A stretch of DNA of 64,000 nt, taken from the NCBI GenBank assembly GCA_947471745.1, contig CANJKZ010001023.1:682001-746000 (forward strand). Direction: 5' to 3'. Position 1 is the stretch's first letter. Each line of letters begins with the position of its first letter. Of the stretch, positions 20,314 to 33,243 are shown one piece after another. The translations under genes and the position numbers were made by a program. The stretch comes from Closterium sp. Naga37s-1. Taxonomy: Eukaryota; Streptophyta; Zygnematophyceae; Desmidiales; Closteriaceae. The notes below the pieces were generated by a model. The model was not told the DNA's origin, did no database searches, and saw only the letters and a program-made list of their open reading frames with translations.

Positions 20314-22757
20314 GGATTGTGGCAAAATTGTTTCTGTGTGTAACAAGCAAGCAATTCCTCCATACGCACCGTTATGCTCTCCATTCTACAAGTTTCCCTT
20401 TCTAGGGACTGAACCACGGCATGCTTTGCCATCCTAATATCTCTTACACTTTCTTGAATTCCGTGTCCAGGTCATGCAGGGTACACAAGCAGGAGTTGTG
20501 ACCTGGAAGATGTGCCTTTCTAACAACTTACCCATGCACTATGTTTCGTCCAATGGCGGAGAGGCTCTTTGACTGACCTATGGCCATTCGCTATGTTTGT
20601 TTTAACGATAATGACTTGACAATCCAAGTAGGCTTCTTTATTGTTTCCATTTTGCATGTTTGCTTAGACTAACTTTGATTGATGATGCTTTGCTGAAGTT
20701 GCTCATAATGTTCACAGTGCGTGCTTTTTAGCAAAATTTAGGATTTGGCAGAAGCGGCCATGAAAATAGCACCACTGCAATTCAAATGCAAAACACCTGC
20801 TGTGCTGGAACACGCTGATGACGGTGATGACCTTGTAACGGGTCACCCGTTAAAAACGAATCTATAGCACTTTGTCCGCGAGTCAGCGACACGCTAGTTT
20901 TCGGTGTGCTGGGCAGTTGGGTGCAGTAACGGACGGAAGCCATGTGATGGAAGACTCGCGACAAATTTGTTAGGCGAGGCACGGTGGAGGGTTTAGGACG
21001 TGGTGCATATCGGGGCGATCTGAGGTTTATTGCCTCGATCTCGCAATCCACAAATTCCGAGAAGGTCTAGGAGGTACTTTTGGGCAATCGGGGGCAATCT
21101 GTCGATCGAGATCGAGATTGCAATCGATCGAGATCGATTGTCTCGATCTGATGCAATCGATTGCAACCGTTTGCGATCGACAGATCGGGTATGTTGGCGA
21201 AATTACTCGATTTGTAACTACAGTCGTTGAGGTTCGATTTTGCTCGCTGCTACAGAACATATCTTGACAGTCGAACTAGTAATGGGGCTACCCTGTAAAT
21301 GTACGATACAAATGGTCGCTTAGCTTCGCCAACTTTGAGGTGGAAGGAACATACAGCTCGCCTGGAAGGCGCGGTTGAGGCTCCGTCTTGTTTCGTAGAA
21401 AAAAATGCGTCAGATCGCGCGGCGCGGGATGCGATCGATGATTGCGTCAGATCGGGGCAATCACACCCGATCGATTCCGATCTGATCTAATCGACCACCG
21501 ATTGCGTGAGATCGGAGCGATCTGCACCACATCCTTAGGAAGGTGCTGTGGAGGAAAGAGGAACCCAGAGCGGGCAGTTTCACCAGCCTCGTGCTTTGTC
21601 GTTGACAAACAACTCGAAACGGTTGGCAGAAATGGAATAAAACGCCCGTTATCAGTTATGGTCCCACATCACCTCTGGAGGGGGAATAAACATTTCAGTA
21701 AAAGAGACATTCGCTTCCGAGAATGTGTTACCGCTACTTGGGCTATCTGTTTCGCTACCATGTTGTAATCGTGCACTTTTTGGGGTAATTCGCTCCACCG
21801 CGGCCCTTTCCCCTCCGCATTGGGACAGCCATCCTGTACCGTGCCACTTCCTTCCGCCTGATGCCAGTTTTCCCAATGGTGAAAATCTCTCCATCAAAAC
21901 TACGTTAGCTCGTCTTTTTCTCCAGTCTGCCTTGCTTTCTTAGCTTAAAGAACACAGCAATGGGAGACCCATGGCTGGAACAGGAACGATATCACAATCT
22001 TGCATCAACAATCCCGATAAATAGCTCGCGCAGCATTGCAATCGTTCACGTGGTGCGATATAAATAGAAAGCGAATGCTTGTACATAGTGCCGTAATCTC
22101 GCCTTTCGTTCCCACAAATTGCGTATAATTCGTGTAATATTATGTTTTCTGAGTCGACAAAAAATGAAAGCTCAAGCTCAAGTCTTCGCATTGTCATTTA
22201 GAGCACGGCAATAAGCTATTTCTTCCTTGACAGTGAAGCCCGAGTAACGTTAGTTCCTTCAAAAGCGTGAAGACCACTGGTGCATCAGTGACATAACGCC
22301 AAGGATTGCCAGGGAATGCCACGGATTGCTCTTAGAACTCCTGGATGCTTTGGTGATGACGAAAAGTCGAGTAATGGCGGGCGAACACAACGAGTCTCTT
22401 CATAAACTACTGGATAGTAACGGCGCTGGCTATAATGACGGAAAGATCCTCTCTTTCCAAAGCTGTTTATATCCTGCGCGGTTAGCCATAATTCTCTCGT
22501 TCTAAGAGCTCGCCACGTGGCGTAAGAACCAGCACTTCATAGTCTCGCCATTGGACGATCCTGTAGGGTTCGTGGTATTTTCCGCGTGAAATCTGGGATT
22601 GATCCAGCGGGTATCGCGGAGCCACACGACGACTATGTTACACGCAACAGTCGCCGACGTAGCTTCCAGCCGTGCTTCACCCTGTCTATCTCCCCGCGAT
22701 TCACGGCGACAGCCTTTGAGTTACCGTTGCTGTCGCGGAGCGAATCGACCTGAAAGC
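20314..22757. other. Intergenic, no gene recognised
   Basis: Downstream flank of the armadillo gene and upstream flank of the Pmp-like gene. It has short open frames only. The one non-random feature is a GATC/ATCG-rich block at about 21,035-21,535. Confidence 0.5.
21035..21535. repeat. ATCG/GATC-rich cryptically repetitive block
   Basis: Short words such as CGATC, GATCG, AATCGAT and GATCGGGGCAAT recur in both orientations at about 21,090-21,190 and 21,428-21,530, with ordinary sequence between. There is no clean period, so it looks like a decayed simple repeat or the remnant of a repeated element. Confidence 0.6.
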
Positions 22758-25700
22758 ATGCGCACTCGCTGCGACTCACAGCGACAGAAGCTACCGCGTT
22801 TTCCGGAGCTCCTGACGTGCCTGATGGTACCGTTGCTGCTTCTGCTGCTGCTGGCACTGGCAGTTGGTCAAGCAGAAGGTATGCCCGGAGCTTTCGGTTC
22901 TAGATTAAGTTGGGGTCACTTTTGAGAATTCTCAAAAGGTATTCCAGGAGCTTCGGCTCAAGATTGATATGGAAAAGTTCCCGGCGGTTCAGGATTGATA
23001 TGGAAAGGTTCCCGGCGGTTCAGGATTGATATGGAAAGGTTCCCGGCGGTTCAGGATTGATATGGAAAGGTTCCCGGCGGTTCAGGATTGATATGGAAAG
23101 GTTCCCGGCGGTTCAGGATTGATATGGAAAGGTTCCCGGCGGTTCAGGATCGATATGGGATATGGGAAGGTTTCCAGCTCAGGTTTTATGTGGCTGCTGC
23201 TAGTCTGTCTACAGACATTCCTTTCTTGCCATCCCTTTCTCACCCTACTGTCATCCACCTTCTCCCTCACCCTCTCCCTTCCCCTCCCTTTGCCTTTTTC
23301 CCCAACCCCCTCCTTCCCTTTCCCTCGTTGTTCCCCTCGTTCTCGCTCTTCCCATCCCGTTTCCCTCCCCTCCCTCCGTCCCACTTCTTCCCCCCCACGC
23401 CCTCCCTCCCTTCCCTTTCCCTCCCTTTCCCCACTCTCCCCTCCCCCTCTTTCCGTCCCTCTCCACCGCTTCGCATCCCTTCCCACTCCTTTATCCACCA
23501 GCCGCGTGCCCGCTGCTGCCGGAGGTGCATGTGGACGCGACAGCCAGCAGCCAGGCCGCTCAATGCTGTGGGGACTCCGGCAATCCCTGTGGTGAGCTGC
23601 TGGAGAGTTTGCTAGAAACTATATTGTAAAGTGTCTGTGAGATTTGATCCATGGCCCTCCGTTTGTTCGTTCAGTCACCTCTTTCTCGCTTTCTTGAATT
23701 CACTTGTGATATTTTCCTAAAACCGAATCTTGCTCTCTTTTGCTCCGTTCCCACACTGACCCCTCTTCCTTCCGTGCTCTTCCCTTGTCACATGTCTTGT
23801 CTTCCCTGCCTTGCGTCCGCCCAATGTCTTTCAGGCACAATCGAACAGGCTCTTACCATGTAAGTCCCCTGTCTCTATCTCCAAGCCTCCGCTCCCCCCT
23901 TTCTCCCTTGCCTCCCTGCTTCCCCAACTCCTCCTTCCCTCCCTCTGCCCCTCCCTCCATTCGCCCTCCGCCCGTCCGTCCCTCCCTTCGCCCTTCCTTC
24001 CTTCTGTCCTTTCTCCAGTCACGCCCCTTATGAATCCTTTCACTGCCCCATACCTACTACACCACTCTCGCTTTCCCCCACACTCACCCCAAATTCCCTG
24101 TCCCCACCACCTCAACATTTCACCCCTCCACTCTCCCTTCTCTTCCCTCCCCACCCCCACCAGCATCCCCCCCAACAGGTTCCACCATCCTTCTCTCTCC
24201 AGGCACTCACCCTGTCCCTCCCTTCGGCCTGCAACTGGGGGGTCTTCCCCTCACCATGCCCACCCTCCCCCACACTCACTCCAATCACTGCGCCATACAC
24301 ACAGTCTTCATCCCTGTACCGTCAACCTTTCACCCCTCCACTCTCCCTTCCCTTCCCCATCCACTTCCCCATCCCCACCAGCATCCTCTTGCAGGTGGCA
24401 CGGTGGTACCATCCCCCTGTCCCCAGGCACGCACTCTGTCCCTCCCGTCGGCCTGCAACTAGGGGGGTCTTCCCCTCACCATCACTACCGCCTCATACCC
24501 TTCCCCGTACCCTTCCCCAACCCCACGCACCAGTATCCCTCCTACAGGCGGAACCATCCTCCTGTCCCCTGGCACTCACGCTGTCCCACCCCTCGGCTTG
24601 CAACTGGGTGGTCTTCCCCTCACCATCACTGCTGCCTCACCTCACTTCCCCCATCCCCTCCCCCACACCCTTCCCCACACCCTTCCCCACACCCTTTCCC
24701 CATCTCCATCCCCCTCCCCACCCCGCCAGTATCCCTCCTACAGGCGGAACCATCCTCCTGTCCCCTGGCACTCACGCTGTCCCTCCCCTCGGCTTGCAAC
24801 TGGGGGGTCTTCCCCTCACCATCACTGCTGCCACTGCTACTGGTGACACCTCCGCCCCTCCGGTCATCAGCTGTGAGAGCAGCAACGGCAGCAACAGCAG
24901 CAGCGGGTCGTGTTTAACTGCCACGTGTGCAGCTTCCAGCACTGGAGCAGGGGGCGGGAGCATTTGCAGTGAGCAGCAGGCGAAGCTGGTGTTGCGGGGA
25001 GTGGTAGTGGCCAATGGCAGATCAGAAATCACCAGCAGTGCTGGCACTGGCAGCAACAGCAGCAGCAGCAGTGCTGGTGGCAGCGCAGGAAGCGGGGGTT
25101 GTCTGCTGGTGCAGGGGCAGGCAGTGGAGGTGACAAACTCCTCGTTCCTCAACTGCACTGCTGCTGACGGTGGTGGGGCAATCTTTGCTGTTGATTCCCC
25201 CAACGTTACCATCTCTGGCTCTCGCTTTGAAGGCTGTAAGGCTCTTGGCGGCCCCACTGCCACTGCTGGCGCTGCTGGTGGTGCCGGTGGTGCTGGCGCC
25301 GGTGGTGCTGGTGCTGCTGGTGGTGCAGCTGAAACCATTGGCAAAGGAGGAGGAGCCGTTGCTCTATACAGCGTCGCCCACGTGGAGGTCTCCGATTCGT
25401 CCGTTCGCGACTGCATCTCCTCATCCACCAATGGCGGCGGCCTCACCATCGTCTCGTCCAACGCCGCGCTGACAGCAGTCCGCTTCTCGGGCTGCTACGC
25501 GCAGAACCTGGGCGGCGCGGTCTCGTCTTCTTCCTCCAACGTGACTGTATCGAGCTGCGAGTTCCGCGACTCGCGGGCCATGCGGGGAGGATGCTTCTCG
25601 GACGATTCCTCCCCGCTCGTCTCCATCTCCTCCTCCTCGTTCCTCCGGTGCAACGCGGATGTATCTAAGGAAGGGGATATTTACAGCAAGGTGAACGGCG

Positions 25701-28700
25701 GTGGGGTTGCACTCAATGCAACCGCCTCTTTCACCATCCAAAACTGTACCTTCTCCCGCTGCCTCGCGGTTATGGACGGGGGCGGTCTCGACGCTCTCGA
25801 CCCCGGAAACCTCACTATAGACTCCTCCACTTTCCGCTTGTGCTCCGCGTACGATAATACTGGCGGCGGCGGGGGAGCGGTGTCGTCCCGCGGCGGGAAC
25901 ATCACCATTCGGGGAACTCTGATGGAGAAAAACTGGGTTAACAGCACTATGGTTGGGTTTGGGGGCGCGATGGCTATCATGGATACAGAAATGGGGATTT
26001 TTAACTCGACTTTTCGGGAGAATATTGCGTATGGGCATTTGTACGGGACGCTGAGCCAGGGAGGGGTGATTAATCAGCAGTGGACGAGGCGGGACGTGGT
26101 GATTCCGCTGGTGATGGAGGAGTGTGCGTTTGAGAGGAATGTGGCGGATTTCGGAGCGGTGGGGTACTTTGAGGGCCATGTGACTGTGAGGCGGTCGCGG
26201 CATGAGAGGAACGAGGCGCAGTTCAGATATGGAGGCGCGTGTGAGTATACGGGCGGGGGGGGGTATGAGGATGGGAAAATGCGTTTGCATGCAATGGGGA
26301 GCGGTGGGGAACTTTGAGGGGCATGTGATTGTGAGGAGGAGGTTCTGGCATGAGCGGAACGAGACACAATCATGAGGTTCTGGCAGGAGGTTCAGATATG
26401 GAGGCGCGTGCAAGTATATGGGAGATGTGAGCGTGGGGGGTTGTGTGAGTAAATGGGAGGTGTGAGAGCGTGGGGGGGTGTGTGATGTGAGTATATGGGG
26501 GGGGTGAGCGTGGCGTGTGCGAGTATATGGGGGGATGTGAAGGGTGGGCGTGTGATAGTGCCCAGACCACGCCACCAGTTATATTGGTGCGACTTTTGAG
26601 AATTCTCAAAAGACTACGCCACCAGGAGCACCACCATAGATGGCTGTCTCGTTCCCAATCTTAACCTCTCTCCACTCCCCTCTCCCACCTCTTCCCCCCA
26701 GACCACGCCACCAGGAGCACCACCACAAACGGCTGTCTCTTCGCGCACAGCATAGCGCTGATCCCTATTTCCCATGTCCCCTCTTCCATCTCCCATTTCC
26801 CATCTCCCCAATCGTTTCCACCTCTGCCCTCCCCCGCCCCCCCCCAGACTACGCCACCATGAGCACCACCATAGAGGATTCTCTTTTCGCACACAACACC
26901 GTGCTGCAGGACGGGGGGGCGATCGCCACAGCAGGGCTGATGGCCACGGTGGTGCGCGGGTGTGTGTTTCGCAACAACACCGCCATCTCTGGGGAGGGGG
27001 GCGCGATCGTTGTGCTCGAGGTGAGTCAACCGAGTCAATCAAGTCAACGTATAAAACGGGGTGGTCACATGACCTGTCTCTGGGTTCTTGAATTGAAAGG
27101 GATGCGTGTCTGTTCCATGCGCGCCTTGACCCGCCCTCTTCATTTCCCGCATGCTTCTATCTCCTCTCTCCTCCCTCCCCTCTCCTCTCCCTTCTCTCCT
27201 CTCTCCTTCTCTCCTCTCTCCTCTCTCCTCTCTCCTCTCTCCTCTCTCCTCTCTCCTCTCTCCCCTCGCCCGTGCAACAGGGAACGGAGGGAGCAGTGGA
27301 GGTGGAGGGGAGTCGATTTGAGGGCAACACAGCACCGGCATCCAAGGGGGGAGCCATCTCTGCTGCCTCTGCTCGCCTCACTCTCGCCCACACCACCTTC
27401 CACCACAACCATGCTCTTGTCAAGGGCGGTGCTGTTGCTGGTGGGTTGACTGGGTTGACTTGGTTGACTGGGAGGGGAATGGTGGAATGCGGATGCTAGG
27501 GCCTCCGTCGCCCACACCACCTTCCACCGCAACCATGCTCTTGTCAAGGGTGGTGCTGTTGCAGGTGGGTTGACTGGAAGGGGATGGTTGACTGGAAGGG
27601 GGTGGTTGACTGGAAGGGGATGGTTGACTGGAAGGGGATGGTTGACTGGAAGGGGATGGTTGACTGGAAGGGGATGGTTGACTGGAAGGGGATGGTTGAC
27701 TGGAAGGGGATGGTTGACTGGAAGGGGATGGTTGACTGGAAGGGGATGGTTGACTGGAAGGGGATGGTTGACTGGAAGGGGATGGTTGACTGGAAGGGGA
27801 TGGTTGACTGGAAGGGGATGGTTGACTGGAAGGGGATGGTTGACTGGAAGGGGGTGGTTGACTGGAAGGGGATGGTTGACTGGAAGGGGATGGTTGACTG
27901 GAAGGGGGTGGTTGACTGGAAGGGGATGGTTGACTGGAAGGGGATGGTTGACTGGAAGGGGATGGTTGACTGGAAGGGGATGGTTGACTGGAAGGGGGTG
28001 GTTGACTGGAAGGGGATGGTTGACTGGAAGGGGATGGTTGACTGGAAGGGGGTGGTTGACTGGAAGGGGGTGGTTGACTGGAAGGGGGTGGGTTGTCTTT
28101 TAAGGGAAATGTTGTGATGCTATTGTTCGCCTCACCCTCGCCCACACCACCTTCCACCGCAACCATGCTGTTGTGAAGCGCGGTGCTGTGGCAGGTGGGT
28201 TGGAGTTAAACCGTTGAACGGCATGTCACGTGCCATCGGTCATTCTTTTGTTTTTCTATGTTGAGTTTACTAGTTTACTATGCTGAGAATTCTCAAAAGT
28301 AAACTCAACATAGTTAAACCGTTGAACGGCATGCCACGTGCCATCGGTCACTCTTTTCCTTTTCCCTTTCTCTCTCCCACGCATCTCCTTCCCTCTATCT
28401 CTCCCTGCCTCTCTCTTCTCTCCCTCCCCTACCTCGGCAGTTTCGCACCCAACTTCTCCTCCCAGCGACAACACCACCACCACCACCGGCAGCAGCAGCA
28501 GCACCCTCCCCACAGCACACTTCTCAAACGTGACCTTTGGTGAAAACAGCGCCACACTGGGAGGAGCAGCGCTGCATCTGGGCTTGGCGGCGTGCGCTGC
28601 CCTCATGGGGTGCCGCCTGGAGGGCGGGCAGGCCAGCAACGGAGGCGGTGTGATGCTGGAGGAGTTCGCACAGCTGCAGATGGCACGATCCGAGTGCACT

Positions 28701-31700
28701 GGGAACAGGTGAGAAGAGGCTGGGGGCTGTGCTTGGGAGGTGGCTCGGGTGAGTCAAGAGCTGCTTGGTTGGTTGGAGGGCGGGCAGGCCAGCAACGGAG
28801 GCGGTGTGATGCTGGAGGAGTTCGCACAGCTGCAGATGGCACGATCCGAGTGCACTGGGAACAGGTGAGAAGAGGCTGGGGGCTGTGCTTGGGAGGTGGC
28901 TCGGGTGAGTCAAGAGCTGCTTGGTTGGTTGGAGGGCGGGCAGGCCAGCAACGGAGGCGGTGTGATGCTGGAGGAGTTCGCACAGCTGCAGATGGCACGA
29001 TCCGAGTGCACTGGGAACAGGTGAGAAGAGGCTGGGGGCTGTGCTTGGGAGGTGGCTCGGGTGAGTCAAGAGCTGCTTGGTTGGTTGGAGGGCGGGCAGG
29101 CCAGCAACGGAGGCGGTGTGATGCTGGAGGAGTTCGCACAGCTGCAGATGGCACGGTCTGAGTGCACCGGGAACAGGTGAGGAGAGACTGAGGTTGTGCA
29201 CTGAGTGAGGCGGGGGGCTGTGCTTGGGAGGAGAGAAGCAGGTGATGTGACGTTTTTATAAGAATTTCTCTCTTCCTATTTCTTTCGCCCTCCCTGTTTT
29301 GCTCTCCCTTTCTCCCTCCTCTTCTTATCTTGCAGCGCGCCATCCGGGGGAGGGTGCATCTCCATGAGCGAGCTGGCCTCCGTTACAATCACATCCAGCA
29401 ACGTCACGTCCAACCAGGGCGGCAACAAGGGCGGCGCCATCCAAGCCACGGGAGAGACCCGCTTGTCCATCACGGATTCCCATCTCTTCAACAACTCGGC
29501 CATGGATGGCGGCATGCTCTGGGCCGAGATGGACTCCCAGGTGTGTGCAATGCAGTGCAGGTCTCTCAGTCTCACATCCTGCAACGACACGTCCAACCAG
29601 GGGTGCAACGAGGGTGGGGGCAAACCTGGCTGGTCATCTCGGACTCCCTTTTATTACTGCATTCAAAGCGCACACACCTCCACTCCTTCCCACTGTCCTC
29701 ACCTCCTTTCCCCGCTCCTCCCATGCCCATCTCCCCCTCACATACTCCCCCCATCTCACCAGGTGTTCATCTCCTCATCAGTCATTTCCTGCAACACCGC
29801 CACCCTCCAAGGCAGAACGCTCTACTGCATTCAGAACGCGTGCCTCTGTGTGCCTTTCTCGCTGTCCACACTTCTCCTGCTGTGCTGACCCCCTTTTTCC
29901 ATGCACACCACCAGGTACACATCTCCTCATCAGTCATCGCCCGCAACACCGCCACCATCCAGGGCGGAGCCCTCTACTGCATTCAGAACGCACACATCCC
30001 CTCTCAATCTCTTGTCTCACTGTGTGCATACCTCCCGTGCCATTTACCTCAGGTGCACATCTCCTCCTCTGTCATTTCACGCAACACAGCCACCATCCAG
30101 GGCGGGGCGCTCTACTGCATTCAGAACGCGCGCCTCACGCTGCTAGCCCCCCCCTCCCACTGTTCTCACCTCCCATTCTCATCACCCTCCTCACATACTT
30201 ATTATCCCAGGTACACATCTTCTCGTCAGTCATCGCACGCAACACAGCCACCATCCAGGGCGGGGCGCTCTACTGCATTCAGAACGCGCGCCTCACGCTG
30301 CTAGCCCCCCCCTCCCACTGTTCTCACCTCCCATTCTCATCAACCTCCTCACATACTTATTATCCCAGGTACACATCTCCTCGTCAGTCATCGCACGCAA
30401 CACAGCCACCATCCAGGGCGGGGCGCTCTACTGCATTCAGAACGCGCGCCTCTCGCTGCTCGCCTCCTCCCTGCGTGCCAACACTGCCGCACGCGGCGGG
30501 GCCATTCTCGCCGAAGGGGGAGTCAGGCTGCTGGTCGCTGTGCGGGTGGGCAGCAAAACGCCCACAGTGTTTGAAGGGAACTCGCAGCATGCGGTGGTGC
30601 TGCAGGGGCAGGCAGTGGGGTCGTTCTATGGGTCGGTTCTCTTTCGGGGGAATGCGGGGGGAAGCACGATGGACGTGGGGGATGGAGGGGCGATTTTTGC
30701 CACGGATTCGACCGTAGTGGTGGTGGGGGGTGGAGTGGGGTTTGAGGGGAACACGGGGCATAGAGGAGGTGCGATTTTCTGTGATGCGGAGAGCTCGCTG
30801 AGTGTTAGCTCGCGGGTGGATGATGCTGCTGTTGCTGCTGCTTATGCTGCTGCTGGTGGCGCTGCTGGTGTTGCTGATGGCAATGCTGCTGCTGCTGCTG
30901 CTGGTGGTGGTTATGATGAGAGTGCTACAGTCACAGCTGCTTCTGCTACAGCATCTGCTGCTGCTGACCCAGCAGCCACACCACAAGCACCCTTTTTTTC
31001 AAACAACCAGGCACAAGAAGCAGGCGGGGCAATCTTTGTGGCCGGCAACACGTCCCTGCAGATCTCCGATTCGATCTTCGAGTCCAACCGGGCGGCGACG
31101 GGGACAGGTGGCGCGATCCTAGTTCTCGACTACGCGCACGGGGACCTGCGTGATTGCGCTTTCCGAAGCAACGAGGCAGGCTCGGACGGATCCGCTGTGT
31201 ACCTGGATCGGGGAGGCATGGGGGGAGGTTCGGGAGGAGGAGCGGGTGGGGGTGAGGAAAGAGGGGGAGCTGGGGGAACGGGGGGGGTAGGGGGAAGTGG
31301 AGGAAGTGGGGGGGGCGGGGGGAATGGGGTTTAGCAAGGCAGCGGTGGGGGCTGTGGTTATGGTGTCTGATATTGCAGGGTTGCTGCAGGCGGGAAGTAA
31401 CCTTGGTGTTGCTGGCAATGCCACTGCTGGTGCAGCTAGCGCCAACGGTAATGGTAACACCAACACCAACAGCAGTGCCAGCGGCAGCAGCGGCAGCGGC
31501 AGCGGCAGCAGTGATGGGGGTGTGAGTGTGAGTGGCGGGCTGCTGCCTCTGAACGTGTCTGGTCTGTCGTTCTACCGCAACAGAGTCACTGGTAACGGCA
31601 GCATCCCGGCTCTTGCCAGCGGTGGCAGTGCTAGTGGTGCTGGTGGTGGCAGTGGTGCTGGGGGAAGGGGAAGTGGGGTGGGTGCAGGAGGGGGAGGGGC

Positions 31701-33178
31701 AGGGGGGATTGCGATGGCGGCGGGCGGGCTTGGGTCGGCGTTTCTTGACGCGACGTTCCTGCCTGCCATGCGGTCGACGTGTGTGGGGTGTGAGAGCAAA
31801 GACAAGCAGGACACCATCGGCACCCTCCCTTCCTCCTTCCGCCTCCAGTGAGTCTCAGTCATCCTCACACCCCTGCTCACCCTCACTGAACCGCACTCAA
31901 CCTCCCTGTTTCTTCCCCGTCCCATTCAACCGCTCTTCCCCCCTCCTTTGTTACCAGCCCAAACCCTCTCCCCTCCCCCTCTACCCCCCCTCTCCCCCCA
32001 GGTGGTCAGGGCGGAGTGACTCAGCTGGAAGCACAAGCCCATTATGTGTTCTTTGAGAATTCTCAAAAAACACACGCTGGAAGCACCAGCCCATTCAGCA
32101 GGTGAAGGGCGATCGCGCCAATCCAGTGACAGGGCTGCATGTTTCTGTGCTTCATGGAGCCCCCTCGTCCCCCCCCTTCTCATTCAACCCCTCTCTCCCC
32201 CTTCCCTGTTCCCCGCCACCTTCCCCTTACCCACAGGTGGTCAGGCCAGAACGACTCACCTGCAGGCTCAACAACAACATTCCAGGTGAAGGGCGATCGG
32301 GCCAACCCAGTGACAGGGCTGCACGTCACGGTGCTGGACGCAGCAGGCCTCATCCCAGTCAACGACTTCTGCGCCAAAGCCTCCATCCTCCCCACTCCCT
32401 CTCTCCATCCCGCTCACTCCCCGTCTCCCCTTTCTCATGCCTCCTCCACCCCCCTGTTCTGCTGATCCCCTCCCCACAGGTGGTCAGGGCAGAACGACGC
32501 AGCTGGAAGCACCACGCCATTCCAGGTGAAGGGAGACAGGGCCAACCCAGTGACAGGGCTGCACGTCACGGTGCTGGACGCAGCAGGCCTCATCCCAGTC
32601 AACGACTTCCGAGCCAAGGCCTCCGTCCTCCCCACTCCTTCCATCAGCGGCCTCCTACAGGCCATAGCAGTCAACGGCCGCGCCACCATCCCCCCCGTTT
32701 CCATCGTCGAACCACCCGAATCCGGGAATCTCTCGCTTACGCTGTCGGTCTCCTCGTCGTTGGATGCGTTTCCGCCGATCGCACGGACGGTTGAGATCGT
32801 CTTCTGCCCGCCCGGGCAGTTTTACACCCGCCCGGGGATGACCTGCGAGGTCTGCCCAATCGGGAGCTGGTGCGGGTCAGGGCGGGGCGCGGAGTTCTGC
32901 CCGCCGGGCAGCTTTAGTTTTTTCCCGGGCACAGCATCCCTCACCGATTGTTTACCCTGCCCGATGACCCGCGACGTTCTTAAAGACACGCTAGCGGTGA
33001 CGTGCGAGCAAGGGAATATGACAGTAGAGGAGGGGTTCTGGTTTGACTTCAACAGTATCAGCTCTGGCATCCCTGCTGTGTATGCCTGCGACGTGTTAGA
33101 TGGATGCGCAGGCTTGGTCTACCCCTCCTCCTCCTCCTCCTCTTTTCCCACCGCTCCCACTGTAAATACCACCCAAAC

Positions 33179-33243
<65 letters not shown>

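Noticed and set aside
27570..28117. Two overlapping 177-codon frames (W-L-T-G-R-G and V-D-W-K-G-M repeats)
   Set aside because: They are produced by the 18-bp minisatellite, whose unit is a multiple of three without stops; they have no start context or domain.
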